Source: Russula earlei (lineage: Eukaryota > Basidiomycota > Agaricomycetes > Russulales > Russulaceae). From it: a DNA stretch of 21,877 nt. The notes beneath the pieces are model-generated. The model was not told where the DNA came from, made no database searches, and was given only the letters and a program-made list of their open reading frames with translations. Below, one piece after another: positions 1 to 9,235 of this stretch. Where the stretch lies: assembly GCA_025769875.1 (NCBI GenBank), contig JAGFNK010000785.1, positions 1-21,877 of the forward strand, written 5' to 3'. Numbering within the stretch: position 1 is the stretch's first letter; each line of letters opens with the position of its first letter. Both the position numbers and the translations under genes were made by a program.

Positions 1-29
1 CCTGCTCCTGCTCCTGCTCCTGCTCCTGC

Positions 30-102
<73 letters not shown>

Positions 103-124
103 TGCTCGCCCCTGCCCTGCCCCT
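1..124 (+). repeat. CCTGCT hexamer microsatellite coding Pro-Ala repeats
   Basis: About 16-17 near-perfect copies of the hexamer CCTGCT run from the left edge, with one unit shortened near position 28-31. In unit B the matching tract (about 9789-9824) has only about six units before it degenerates to CCCCTG/CCTTCC. In the Helitron reading frame it encodes alternating proline and alanine. The tract is expanded in copy A, and its one-base irregularities shift the reading frame there. Confidence 0.9.
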
Positions 125-250
125 GCCCCTCCCCTCCTTCCCCCTCCTTCCTTCCCTGTTCCTTCTCCACCCTCCTTCTCCATCCTCTGCTCCTCCAAGC
201 CCTCTTCCTTATCCTCATGCCCCAAGTTTATCCAGAAGATCCCTTGCCCT

Positions 251-299
251 GTAAGTTTCTATCTTTAAAGGGAAACTATATACTAATATATATTTATAG
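251..299 (+). other. Spliceosomal intron in Helitron copy A
   Basis: A 49-nt intron with donor GTAAGT and acceptor TTATAG lies at the same place as the 52-nt intron at 9949-10000 of copy B. It separates the Pro/Ala-rich exon from the exon that starts the zinc-finger-like segment. In copy A the exon just upstream has an extra C, so splicing would not restore the frame. Confidence 0.75.
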
Positions 300-3200
300 C
301 AACCTCAGCTGCCACCCCCTCAAGCCATGCCAATGGCACGACATCCTTTTGATCCTACATGGGCCATTCATGATCTTAATGGACTTGACCATCCAATGCT
401 CTTTCTGCAAGGCACTCCATTGGCTAGATGAGCGCCTACCAACTCATCTAAAAGGACCCCCAAGTTGGCATGTGTTGCTTGAGTGGCAAGATTGCCCCTT
501 CCTGCTCTTCATCCATGTCCCCCTGAGCTTTACAACCTCCTCACTGGCCAAGATCCCACTTCTAAAGCATTTCGCCTTCATATTCTCTCTTATAATAATG
601 CTTTGGCCTTTACCTCAGTGGGAAGACAAGTGGATCATTCTGTTAATCAAGGACAAGGGCCTTGGGTCTTTAAGCTTCATGGGGAGCTCATTCACAGAAT
701 TGGGTCTCTTTTGCCACCAGAGGGACCTGATGCTGCTGCCCCTTCTTATGCTCAACTCTACATTTATGACCCTGACCAGGCCCTCAATATGCGCATGGCC
801 CATCCTGCCAACTCTCACTTGCATCAGAAACACCATGCAAACTCTTCAGGACATGCTCTATCGCTCTCATGCTGCAGTCCAGAAGTTCAAGCAGGCTTAT
901 GAGTTGACTCACCACCTTCCTAGAGAGCAAGACTGCACTCTCTCACTTCACTTTGATGCTGCATGTGATAGGCATCGCTATAATGCCCCCTGATGCTGCC
1001 ATCAATGAGATTGCAGCCATTATTCCAGGTGATGGGGATGAGCCTAGGCATTCACAAGATATCATCTTACACCTTAGGGAGGGCCCTCTACAGCGCATCT
1101 CTGATACCCATCCTTTCTACCCCTCACTCAGATATGTCTTGCTTTTTCCCACTGGCCAGTTAGGATGGTTCCCAAACATCCCTTATCAAAATGTCCAAGG
1201 TGGCCCTGCTCAGAGGAAGTGTGTTTCCTTGGCTCAATTTCATCGCTATCGCCTTCATATTCGCCCTCATCTCTCTGACTCTCATCACATCTTCCTCTCT
1301 GGCAAACTCTTTCAAGTGTATGCCTGTGAGGCATGGGCAGTTGCAGAGCAGTATCGCCTTAACTTCATCAGGATGAATCAAAACAAGCTCAGGGTGGAGA
1401 TCTATAAGGGTCTGGCAGATGCTGTTGCTGCCAATGTTGATGTTGACAGGGACCAACTAGGCAAGAGATTCATCCTTCCCTCCAGCTTCTCTGGCAGCAC
1501 CAGAAACATGCAGCAGCATCTCCAAGATGCCTTGGCCATCAACCGCTTCTATGGTGGGGGTGACCTCTTCATCACCATGACTGCCAATCCCTCTTGGCCT
1601 GAGGTTCACTCTGCTCTCCTCCCTGGGCAGACTGCCAATGAGCGCCCTGACTTGGTGGTCAGAGTCTTTCATGCCAAGCTCAGGTCCCTCATCAATGACA
1701 TCAAGGCTGGCTTGCTGGGTGATTGGGCAGCTCACCTTTACACCATAGAGTTTCAGAAGAGGGGCCTCCCCCATGCCCACATCATTGTCTTCCTTCAGCC
1801 CCACTCCAAGTTGCGCACCCCTGACCAGATTGACAGTCTCATGTCTTCTGAGTTCCCAGAAGACAATCCTGAGCTGCTTGAACTCATCAAGAAGTTCATG
1901 GTTCACAGGCCCTGTGGCAACCAGAACAGGAATTCCCCTTGCATGGTGAATGGCTCATGTTCCAAGGGTTTTCCTAAGCCCTTTAGGGAGGAGACTTCTG
2001 TGACTGAGGACTCTTATGCGCGCACCAGGAGGAGGGACACTGGCCATGCTCATCTCATTGGTGGCAAGGAGATCACAAACCAATGGGTGGTCTGTCATTC
2101 CCCTTTTCTCATCTGGAAGTACAGGTGTCACATCAATGTGGAGTCTGTTGCCTCTGTCAAGGCTCTCAAGTATATCTACAAGTATGTCTACAAGGGCCAT
2201 GACAGGACCACTATGCAGTTTGGCAGGTGCATGGATGAGGTCAAGCTCTACTTGGATGCAAGATATGTCAGCAGCTGTGAGGCAGTGTGGAGACTCTTTC
2301 TCTTTGAGCTGCAGGAGCAGGTTCCCAATGTGGTGCGCCTCCAGGTCCATCTTCCTGATCAGCACAGTGTTGTCTACAATCCTCAAGTTCTTGAGGAAGT
2401 CCCAAATAAGCCCACCACACTCACTGGATGGTTTGAGGCCAATGCTGCTGCTCCAGAGGGCTCTGACATTCTGGATCTTCTCTACCAAGATTATCCCTCC
2501 AAGATGGTCTGGAACAAAAGCACTCATAGGTGGACTCCAAGGGACAGGGGCTTTGCTATTGGGAGGATGTTCCATGCTCACCCTACTTCTGGAGAGCGCT
2601 TCTACCTGCGCCTCCTTCTCACCTCTGTCAAGGGTGCAACCTCCTTTGAACACCTTTGCTCATTTGAAGGCACTCTCTATCCCTCTTTCAGAGAGGCTTG
2701 CATTGCAAGAGGTCTTCTAGAAGATGATCAAGAGTGGCAGCAATGCTTGGAGGAAGCCAGTCATATGTGCACAGGTGCTCAGCTGCGCCACCTCTTTGTC
2801 ACCATCCTCAAGGACTGCATCCCTTCTCAACCCTAGGGCACTTTGGGACAGATTCTCTGCATCTATCTGTGATGACCTCAAGCACAAGCTCCAGCATCAT
2901 CTCAACATCCCAGAGCCAACTGATGAACAGGTGAAGGACTATGGCCTCTATCTCATTGACCTCCTCCTCTCCCACTCTGCCAAGAGACTTCAGGATTGGC
3001 CAACCATGCCTCAGTTTGTTGAGAACTGGGGGGCCATTGCAGGGAATCCCCTCATTCAGGAGCAGCACCAGTATGATCTAGAGGAACAGGCTGTTCTTGC
3101 AGCTGAGTCTATTGACAAAGCTTAATATTGACCAGCAGACTGCTTTTGTGGGGATCACCTCTGCTGTCCTCAACAAGACAGGGGAGATCTTCTTTCCTTC

Positions 3201-4516
3201 ATGGCCCTGGGGGTACTGGCAAGACTTATCTCTACAACACCCTCTGCTACCATCTGCGCTCTCAACACAAGATTGTGCTCTGTGTTGCTTCCTCTGGCAT
3301 TGCTGCACTCCTTCTCAAGGGAGGGCGCACTGCACACTCCTGTTTCAAGATCCCCATTCCCTCCCATGAGTCCACTGTCTGCAACATCCCCAAAAACTCA
3401 CACTTAGCAGACCTGATTCGCATTACTGACTTGGTCATTTGGGATGAGGCTCCCATGCAGCACAGGCATGTGATGGAGACAGTGGACAGGTCATTCCAGG
3501 ACATCTGTGGCTCTGACAAGCCCTTTGGTGGTACTTACCTTTGTCTTTGGTGGTGACTTTCAGCAGATCCTTCCTGTTATTGTGCAAGGATCAAGGCCTC
3601 AGATAGTAGGTGCCTGCCTACAGCGCTCCCCCCTCTGGAGATCCATCAAAGTGCTTCATCTCCACCAAAATATGCGCCTCAACACTGGCATTCAAGCTGA
3701 GGCCAACTTTGCACAGTGGCAACTGGAGGTTGGAAAAGGCAGGCACACTGATCCAAACTCTATCATCCATCTTCCCCCCTATATGAAGTGCAGGGAGAAC
3801 ACAGTTTCCTCTCTGATTGACAGCATCTACCCTGGCCTTGACACTGGCAACCCTTCTTCCCAGTTCTTTGCAGAGCGCGCCATCCTTTCTAGCCTTAACA
3901 CTGATGTGGACAGCATCAACAAGGAGGTGCTTAGGAGGTTCCCAGGGAGAGGACAGGTGTTTCAGAGTGCAGACAGCATTCCCACTTCTGAGCAGAGTGG
4001 GGATGCTGATGTGATGCTGAACTATCCAGTGGAGTACCTGAACTCTATCAACTGCTCTGGACTTCCTCTTGCCAAGCTAGAGCTCAAGGTGGGTTGTCCT
4101 GTGATGGTGCTGAGGAACTTGGATGCCAGGCATGGTGTCTGCAATGGGAGCAGAGGGATCTTGAGGAGGTCTAGCAACAGGGTGCTAGAAGTTGAGCTGA
4201 TAACAGGGGAGCATGCAAGGGAGAAGGTCTTCATCCCAAGGATCCCTTGCCAACCAACAGAGGATCAAGTTGCATTCAAGTTTCACAAGGAGGCAATTCC
4301 CTGTGAGGGCATGCTTTGCCATGACCATCAACAAGTCACAAGGGCAAACACTGAAACATGTTGGGTTGGATTTAAGAAAGCCAGTCTTCACACATGGGCA
4401 ATTTTATGTTGGGGTGTCAAGGGTGACCTCTGTTCTCCAACATCAAGGTGATTTGGGAGGAAGAGAAGAGGGAGGCTTCCACTAAGAATATAGTATATAG
4501 TGAAGTGTTACTATAA

Positions 4517-4713
4517 CAAGATGTGTGTTCAGTGTATGTATTGTTTGTTCTGCTTTACCATGTAAAAAGATTATACATAGTGATGAGTTGATTACTTTCT
4601 GTTTAAGCAAAAAAGGGATTATGCAAAGAGGCTTTAAACAAAAAAGGATCACACCCGAGCAATTACACCCAGGCGACGGCGGGGGTTCGGGGGCGCAGCC
4701 CCTGACAAGTTTT
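4517..4713 (+). other. 3' untranslated and subterminal region of Helitron copy A
   Basis: This AT-rich stretch follows the transposase stop. It contains several variants of a short motif, AARGATTAYAC: near 4566, 4611, 4641 and 4660. The same motif appears in copy B (about 14346-14450) and in the separate AT-rich block at 17586-17825. Copy B carries about 57 extra nt near 14288-14344 that are missing here. At 4690-4702 a GC-rich hairpin occurs (GGGGC, loop GCA, GCCCC). Confidence 0.55.
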
Positions 4714-4839
4714 AATTTCATGCCTAAGGCATGGCTTGCAAGCTGCTACGAAGTGCCGGAGGATGGTTTGCGAGCTTGCTCGCAAGCCATGCTGTAGGCA
4801 CGAAGTGCAGCTTGCAAGCCATGCCGTAGGCATGAAATT
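4714..4839. repeat. 126-nt palindromic hairpin cluster, 3' subterminal of Helitron A
   Basis: An imperfect inverted repeat has arms starting at 4714 (AATTTCATGCCTAAGGCATG...) and ending at 4839. About 33 of 34 outer positions pair. Inside sits a second perfect 8-bp stem, TTGCGAGC/GCTCGCAA with a TT loop. The short palindrome around CACGAAGTG also recurs. An almost identical 126-nt structure lies at 14492-14617. Strong hairpins close to the 3' end are typical of Helitrons and act as transposition terminators. That role is inferred here. Confidence 0.8.
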
Positions 4840-5283
4840 ACAACTTGTACTTATATTAAATCAGGACGGAGAGTCACGGTCCCATTGCTTACCAATATTT
4901 ACCTAAGCAATGAAAAACTTTTTTCACCTGTCGCGTCTTCGTTTTACTGTACGCGCGTTCGTTTTTTCTTTTGCCACGTTCGTTTTTCTTTCTGCCGTCG
5001 TTCTTCCTCTCCCCCTCTTTCCCCTCCTATCCTTCCCACTCTTCCTTCCCCAAGGTCCCAGTTCAACACTCTCAAGCCGCCGGTTTCCTCAAAATCTCAC
5101 TGGCCTCATTGGAGTTTTCCCGCGAGCTGTCGTTTCCGCGGGTGCATTTTTTGTTTCGTTTTCACGCGCTCTCTCTCACACTCCCTTCTCCTTCCTACAA
5201 CCCTCTTTTCAAGCAGCCTTTGAAAGCTCTTCTTCTACCTGCTTCTTCCCCAATCCCCTTTCCTCCTGTGTCACTGCAGTGGT

Positions 5284-5766
5284 GATGATGACGACGACTT
5301 CGGACATGGCCATAGTGCCCTCGCGACGGCCACGAATCATGAGCATGGCCCATGGCCACTGTGACGATCTGGCCGCCGTGACGGTGGTGTGCTCATGGCC
5401 GTGACGACGGCACGTTTGCCCTGGCGAAGCACTCCACCCACTGGCCCCCATTCCCCTCCACTGGCGACGATGACGACGACTCGGGCATGGCCATAGTGCC
5501 CTCGCGACGGCCACGAATCGTGAGCGTGGCCCATGGCCACTGTGACGATCTGGCCGCCGTGACGGTGGTGTGCTCATGGCCGTGACGACGGCATGTTTGC
5601 CTGGCGAAGCACTCCACCCACTGGCTCCCATTCCCCTCCACTGGCGACGATGACGACGACTCGGGCATGGCCATGGCGACCTCGCGACGGCCACGAATCG
5701 TGAGCATGGCTCATGGCCACTGTGACGATCTGGCCGCCGTGACGGCGACGTGCCCATGGCCGTGAC
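5284..5766. repeat. Tandem repeat of about 180 bp, 2.7 copies
   Basis: Three successive units start near 5284, 5465 and 5645 (spacing 181 and 180). Each begins with GATGACGACGACTCGGGCAT-like sequence and contains TCGCGACGGCCACGAATC and GACGATCTGGCCGCCGTGAC. The third unit is truncated. The counterpart downstream of Helitron copy B (15052-15361) has fewer copies with a 184-nt spacing, so copy number has changed since the units split. Long antisense open frames across it are repeats of the same peptide and are not credible genes. Confidence 0.85.
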
Positions 5767-6097
5767 GACGGCAGGCGAAGCTTTCTCTTGCTTGCTCTCC
5801 CATCCTCTTGCATTGCTTTGCACCTCAATGCCCTCTGCTTTGCCACCTCCTCCGGCACGCGTGACGACTCAGGCCAAGATGGTTTCCGGTGCGTCCTTCA
5901 TTTCGTTTTTTTTTCGCGCGCTTCTCTCATTCTCTCACCTCTCTCCTTCCCATCACCCGTTTTCCAAGAAGGCCCCTCACAGGCTCCTCTTCAACCTGCT
6001 TTCACCCGCTGGCCCCAATTCTCCTCTCCACCTGTGGCACTACAGTGGTGACAACGACGACGACTCGGGCATTGCCACAGCGAGAACGGGCGAGATT

Positions 6098-6940
6098 GCG
6101 CATGCAGGACGCTTCCTTCGCCCCATCTCTGCGGATGACGTCCTTTTTGGAAACACCTTTGACCGTCCCTTGAAATTGCCCTGGGGTTCCGGCGCGGCGC
6201 TCAAGTTCATGCAGTAAGCACCCTATTCCCAGTGCCCTTTTCAACACAACACGGGTCGCGTCTGTAAGCTGACGTCACGACTGTCTTTTACCACCACCCT
6301 CAGCTTCGTTGACCCGACTTTGGAACACGACCTTGCCTCAAGCACGAAGCCGTGGGCACTTTCCCCGCTCATTTCGACGATGCCGTACTTCGCTCACAGA
6401 CGCGTTTCTTCTCGCATCTCGATCGCCCTCGCCCTCGCCCTCGCCCACAATGCCTCAGCCTGCCTTCGACGAAATATCGTCATCAAAATATGCGATCAAC
6501 CGCAAGGCATGGCCGTCTTTTCCGCCTCCGCTCCCTGTCCGATGATACGGCACAGCTGCACCTCACTCTGAGGACTCCAGAGCCCTCACATTCGCCCTCG
6601 CCTTCGCCGTTATCTTCGCGCCATGCGTCACCGTCGGGGGCCGCTACCCCTTCCGACTCTGACGGTTCCATGCCAGCCTCCGTTAGGGAGTCGTGGTTCG
6701 AACCCCAAGCCCCTGGCAACGCGAGTTCCACGCTTCAACCTCCCAAGTCGCACGTGGGAGACAAACACCTGTCGAAGAAGCACAAGCGTCTGTCCGCCGC
6801 ATCGCTCGCTTCACGTCTGTCAGCACATCACGAAGGCAGGCTGGCGCGCTCGGAGCGCAAGCGTACGGAGACGTTTGCGAAGCAAGAACAGGAACTCCAG
6901 GAACTGCGCAATGCAGCTCGCCGTCGCGCGTATCACAATG
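6098..6940 (+). pseudogene. Captured fragment of a host DUF1769 (UPF0590) family gene
   Basis: The reading frame at about 6098-6213 gives GRFLRPISADDVLFGNTFDR, then PLKLPWGSGAALKFM. It reaches a donor GTAAGC at 6214 and resumes after an acceptor CAG at 6303 with FVDPTLEHDL and KPWALSPLISTM. This is the conserved core of fungal DUF1769 proteins, whose function is poorly known. Downstream, the Ser/Pro-rich and charged tail continues through two frame changes (about 6405-6425 and about 6540) to a basic, coiled-coil-like end near 6930 (SERKRTETFAKQEQELQELR). Codons end mostly in G or C, as in host genes. The N-terminal half of the family is missing. A possible acceptor, ATGCAG, precedes 6098. Upstream and downstream the sequence returns to array modules, so this is a fragment and not a whole gene. 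The identification is from remembered family motifs. Confidence 0.72.
6214..6303 (+). other. Intron retained within the captured DUF1769 fragment
   Basis: A 90-nt intron with donor GTAAGC and acceptor CCTCAG joins the codon halves of a His residue. Keeping an intron shows that the fragment was copied from genomic DNA and not from spliced mRNA, which fits Helitron-type capture. Confidence 0.65.
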
Positions 6941-7330
6941 CAATGGCCATGACCACGACTGCGACCACGGAACGGCACAAGCAGCCACCACGAGCCCGCA
7001 CGCGATCATTCTCGCGTCGACAGATGCGTTTTTTTAAGACTCTCCCAGTCTCTGTTTGTGACTTGCCAGTTCCAGCTGGCTTTCTTTTACCGGTGCGTGC
7101 GTGCGTGTGTTTTTCCTTTTCTCTTTCTATCTAACACTCGCTTCCGATTGAAGGACGCGCGACCGGCCTTCCCCGCGACGTCCACCCCTTCCCCCTCCAC
7201 ACTCGATGGTAAAATCCCTTCACTCGATACCTGGATGGCAAGAAACGCGTGCGCTATTATCCCGCGTTAAACTGTGCGCGTGCGTGTTTCTTTTTTCTCT
7301 TTTTCTTTCATTTATAATATGCGAGTTCGA

Positions 7331-7640
7331 CACACCATACGAAGGCCGAACGGCCCCACCAACGCCACTCCCTCGCCGCATCCATCATCTTGCCAACACA
7401 CGCCGCACGACTGCGATCACCTTCGCGCGTGCGTTCTCCCGACAACCGACGCACACGAAGGCGAACGGTCTAGCCCAACGCCACTCCCCCACCTTCATAA
7501 TCTTGCCCTCAACGCATGCTGTGCCGTCGCGCGCCCCCTCCCGACAAATTGACACACCACACGAAGGCCAAATGGCCCCGCCCAACGCCACTCCCTTGCC
7601 GCCTCCATCACGCCAGCACACGCCACGCGATCGCGATCGC
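7331..7640. repeat. Tandem repeat of about 106-116 bp, three copies
   Basis: The block ACGAAGGC...CCAACGCCACTCCC...CACACGCC occurs three times, with the GAAGGC anchor at 7341, 7457 and 7563. The copies are diverged, so the repeat is old relative to the 180-bp repeat. No coding role is evident. Confidence 0.7.
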
Positions 7641-8110
7641 CTTTGCGAACGCCGACCAAATCAACGCCCGGCACTGGGAAAGAAGGTACGGTTCTCTCCT
7701 CTCCTCTCCCCTCCCTTCTCCTCTACCTGCTCCCCCACCCTGATTGGAGGGGCGAACCCGGTGAGCTTCCTTTCTTTTTTTTCTTTTCTTTCCACTCGCT
7801 CTTTCTAACATCTCCTCACAGCAACTGGCAGTCTCGCTTGCGCTGCGTACAACCGCGACCTCGACCACGGAATGGCACAAGCAGCCACCGTGAGTGTTCC
7901 CGCGCGCGTTGACCAGGTGCGTTATTCCTTTTCTTTTTTGACAGCTCTCTCTCATACTCTCCGCCCTCTCTTCAAGTGCTCCAAGCTCCCTCCATACGCG
8001 ACGGTACAATCCCCACACTCAACACTTGGATGGCAAGAAACACGTGTTTTCTCGCGTGCGTGATTGTCATGCGTTAAGCTATGTGCGTGCTGTCTCCCCT
8101 CTCCACAGTC

Positions 8111-8660
8111 TCCAACCATCCTCCCCTTTGGACACGGTCCCTCACCAGCCACATTAGGAACGAGGCCATGGTTGGGGAATTGTGGCCCTCCGCCGAGCCT
8201 GTGTACGACATGTCCACGGTTGGCTCAGTCACGAGGGCGACATGCAAGATGTGGCGCACTGTGACACGCGTATTCCTTTGTCCAGGGATTTTCGCGTTTG
8301 ATGGGCGTGCATCTTTCGTGTGCGTTTTCGCGGGTCCTCTCTCCATGCCTGTTGTCACAAGACCCTCAGGCATGACTACCTGCCTCCCTGGACAAACAAG
8401 TCACTATCCCTGGGTCATCCGGAACGGATTTGCATGTTCGTTTTTTTTTCGTTTTCGTTGTTGCGTTCTCTAACTTTTTCTTTATTTTCCTCTCCTCCAG
8501 TCAGCTCGGCCTTGACTGGCTTGCTGTCATGTGGATTCCGGAGCGCGCAATTTTCGACCTGTGCATTTTTCCTTTTCTTTTCCACATGTTTGAAACCCTG
8601 ATTTGCAGACAACATGGGTTTCCCTGTCCCCCGCATGCAATATTTTTGCAAGTTTGTTAA
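8111..8660 (+). other. Unidentified exon-like segments separated by intron-like pieces
   Basis: Segments with host-like codon use follow acceptor-like sites. After CTCTCCACAG (ending 8108) an open frame contains HIRNEAMVGELWPSAEPVYD. Near 8340-8434 another reads HACCHKTLRHDYLPPW before a donor-like GTTCGT at 8436. After CTCCAG at 8508 a short exon-like piece reads LGLDWLAVMWIPERAIFDL up to a donor-like GTGCAT near 8562, with an acceptor-like TTTGCAG ending near 8608. I do not recognise the protein. These may be pieces of one more captured host gene or only array modules with chance open frames. Confidence 0.35.
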
Positions 8661-8830
8661 CCTCTCCCGACATGCGCCTTGCGTGCATGATTGGCATTTT
8701 CGAGCGTCTCACGACGCAGCTCAATGAAAAATGCCTTTTGGAAAGAGTGGGCTGCCGTCCGCCCTGCCTCCCTTACTGTTGCCTCCATAGTCTTTTGTAA
8801 TATTTATGAGATGTAATTTACTTCCTGCTC

Positions 8831-8840
8831 ATATAAATAT
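8831..8840 (+). promoter_or_regulatory. TATA box of Helitron copy B
   Basis: ATATAAATAT stands about 400 nt upstream of the start codon of copy B, just after the array gives way to an AT-rich stretch. It is the only good TATA match before the transposase gene, and it precedes a plausible leader with two introns. The start of transcription is not visible from sequence alone. Confidence 0.5.
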
Positions 8841-8869
8841 AAGACTTTGTTTCTGGATTCTGTTTAGAC

Positions 8870-9235
8870 GGTGCTGGGGTGTGTGCGTGTGTGCTGTGGC
8901 TCATGGCGCAAGGCGTAGCAGTGCAGAGCCGGTTAACCGGGCCGGGCTGCACGCGACGCGGAACTTGGGCTCAGGGGACATAAACAGGTGCTTGCCTGTT
9001 GGTGCTGCGGAAATCTTACCTCTGCCTCCAACCATCATCCTCTGCCTCCACTGAACAGTCCAGTTTCTCTACAAAGTGAGTCCCCCACTTTCTGGGCAGC
9101 TGAATATTTTTTTAAATATGTTTTTCAGTCACTCACAACCCTTCAACTTCCACCCTTTTCAACCATCAACAAGGTATGCTTACTATGTTTTAATTACTGC
9201 AGTGTTCATGGTCCTGTCTCTTTTTATTAGTCCCC
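8870..9235 (+). other. 5' leader of Helitron copy B with two introns and a 12-bp palindrome
   Basis: The leader has likely introns at 9076-9128 (53 nt, GTGAGT...TTTCAG) and 9174-9230 (57 nt, GTATGC...ATTAG), the second ending five bases before the ATG. A perfect palindrome, CCGGTTAACCGG, lies at 8929-8940 within a GC-rich patch. The left boundary of the transposon is probably between about 8770 and 8870, but no terminal motif could be fixed. Confidence 0.5.

Larger units (their letters stand above)
1..4516 (+). pseudogene. Helitron Rep/helicase transposase, copy A (5' truncated by window, many frameshifts)
   Basis: Rolling-circle transposase: an N-terminal HUH-type Rep endonuclease would nick and join DNA, and a C-terminal PIF1-like SF1 helicase would unwind it. 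The longest open piece, 953-2836, carries the whole Rep region: the HAH metal-binding motif at 1772-1780 and the tyrosine pair at 2171 and 2183 (pattern K-Y-x-x-K-Y-x-x-K-G). The helicase follows in shifted frames: Walker A GPGGTGKT with its Lys at 3221, IWDEAP at about 3437-3454, GGDFQQ at about 3551-3568, then [10 protein letters not shown] and [12 protein letters not shown] near 4320-4430. Compared with copy B there are one-base differences near 226, 246, 458, 500, 825, 985, 2832, 3117, 3193, 3532, 3783, 4282 and 4432. Near 3783 copy A is the version that keeps the helicase frame. The natural stop is TAA at 4514-4516. It is read as a pseudogene, although some indels could be sequence errors. 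Confidence 0.85.
1..4860 (+). mobile_element. Helitron rolling-circle transposon, unit A core (5' part outside window)
   Basis: This block holds a RepHel transposase gene followed by the 3' subterminal hairpin cluster. It matches unit B at a nearly constant offset: 9720 at the Rep domain, 9723 in the helicase and 9778 at the hairpins. The change in offset comes from small indels and a roughly 57-nt segment near 14290 that unit A lacks. The left end lies beyond the window, since position 1 is already inside the Pro/Ala-coding exon. The exact 3' end cannot be fixed because similarity to unit B runs past the hairpins to about 5880. No canonical CTRR end was recognised just after the hairpins. 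Confidence 0.85.
4860..8770. repeat. GC/CpG-rich degenerate module array between Helitron copies (intron-like and exon-like pieces)
   Basis: This 3.9-kb stretch has no continuous gene. It contains many copies of a donor-like GGTGCGY followed by T/C-rich tracts (for example 5139, 5890, 7094, 7760, 7919), some ending in CTAAC and CAG (7760-7820, 8436-8508). Between them are short CpG-rich blocks sharing phrases such as CACCCACTGGC, CATTCCCCT and GACGACGACTCGGGCATGGCC. Another block, CACGGAAYGGCACAAGCAGCC, occurs near 6970 and 7865. The first kilobase (4860-5880) is a close copy of 14640-15475, so it belongs to the duplicated unit. The region holds a captured DUF1769 fragment (listed separately). 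No function is assigned to the array. Confidence 0.6.

Noticed and set aside
1955..2653. Long minus-strand open frame (232 codons) over the Helitron Rep region, and similar antisense frames in copy B
   Set aside because: They are mirror frames of the conserved transposase coding strand, with no motif of their own.
3128..4451. Host PIF1 DNA helicase gene
   Set aside because: The helicase motifs follow directly on a Helitron Rep domain in both copies and form one protein, so this is transposase and not the cellular PIF1.
5284..5766. CRISPR-like or defence array
   Set aside because: Repeats are 180 bp with no unique spacers, and the organism is a eukaryote.
5209..5823. Minus-strand 204-codon frame with repeated peptides
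   Set aside because: It is a by-product of the 180-bp tandem repeat being open in several frames. The repeated peptide has no family resemblance, and the frames differ between units.
6685..6715. tRNA-like T-arm sequence GGTTCGAACCCC
   Set aside because: No matching acceptor, D or anticodon stems are found in the 75 nt around it. It lies inside the coding tail of the DUF1769 fragment.
6352..7134. 260-codon plus-strand frame as an independent gene
   Set aside because: Its middle part continues the DUF1769 fragment after a frame change. Its start and end run into array DNA, so it is not a gene of its own.
4860..8770. LTR or other retrotransposon between the copies
   Set aside because: No reverse transcriptase, integrase or protease motifs and no TG...CA terminal repeats were seen.
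9174..9202. 29-nt leader intron ending at CTGCAG
   Set aside because: It is too short for a spliceosomal intron. The acceptor at 9230 gives a normal 57-nt intron.
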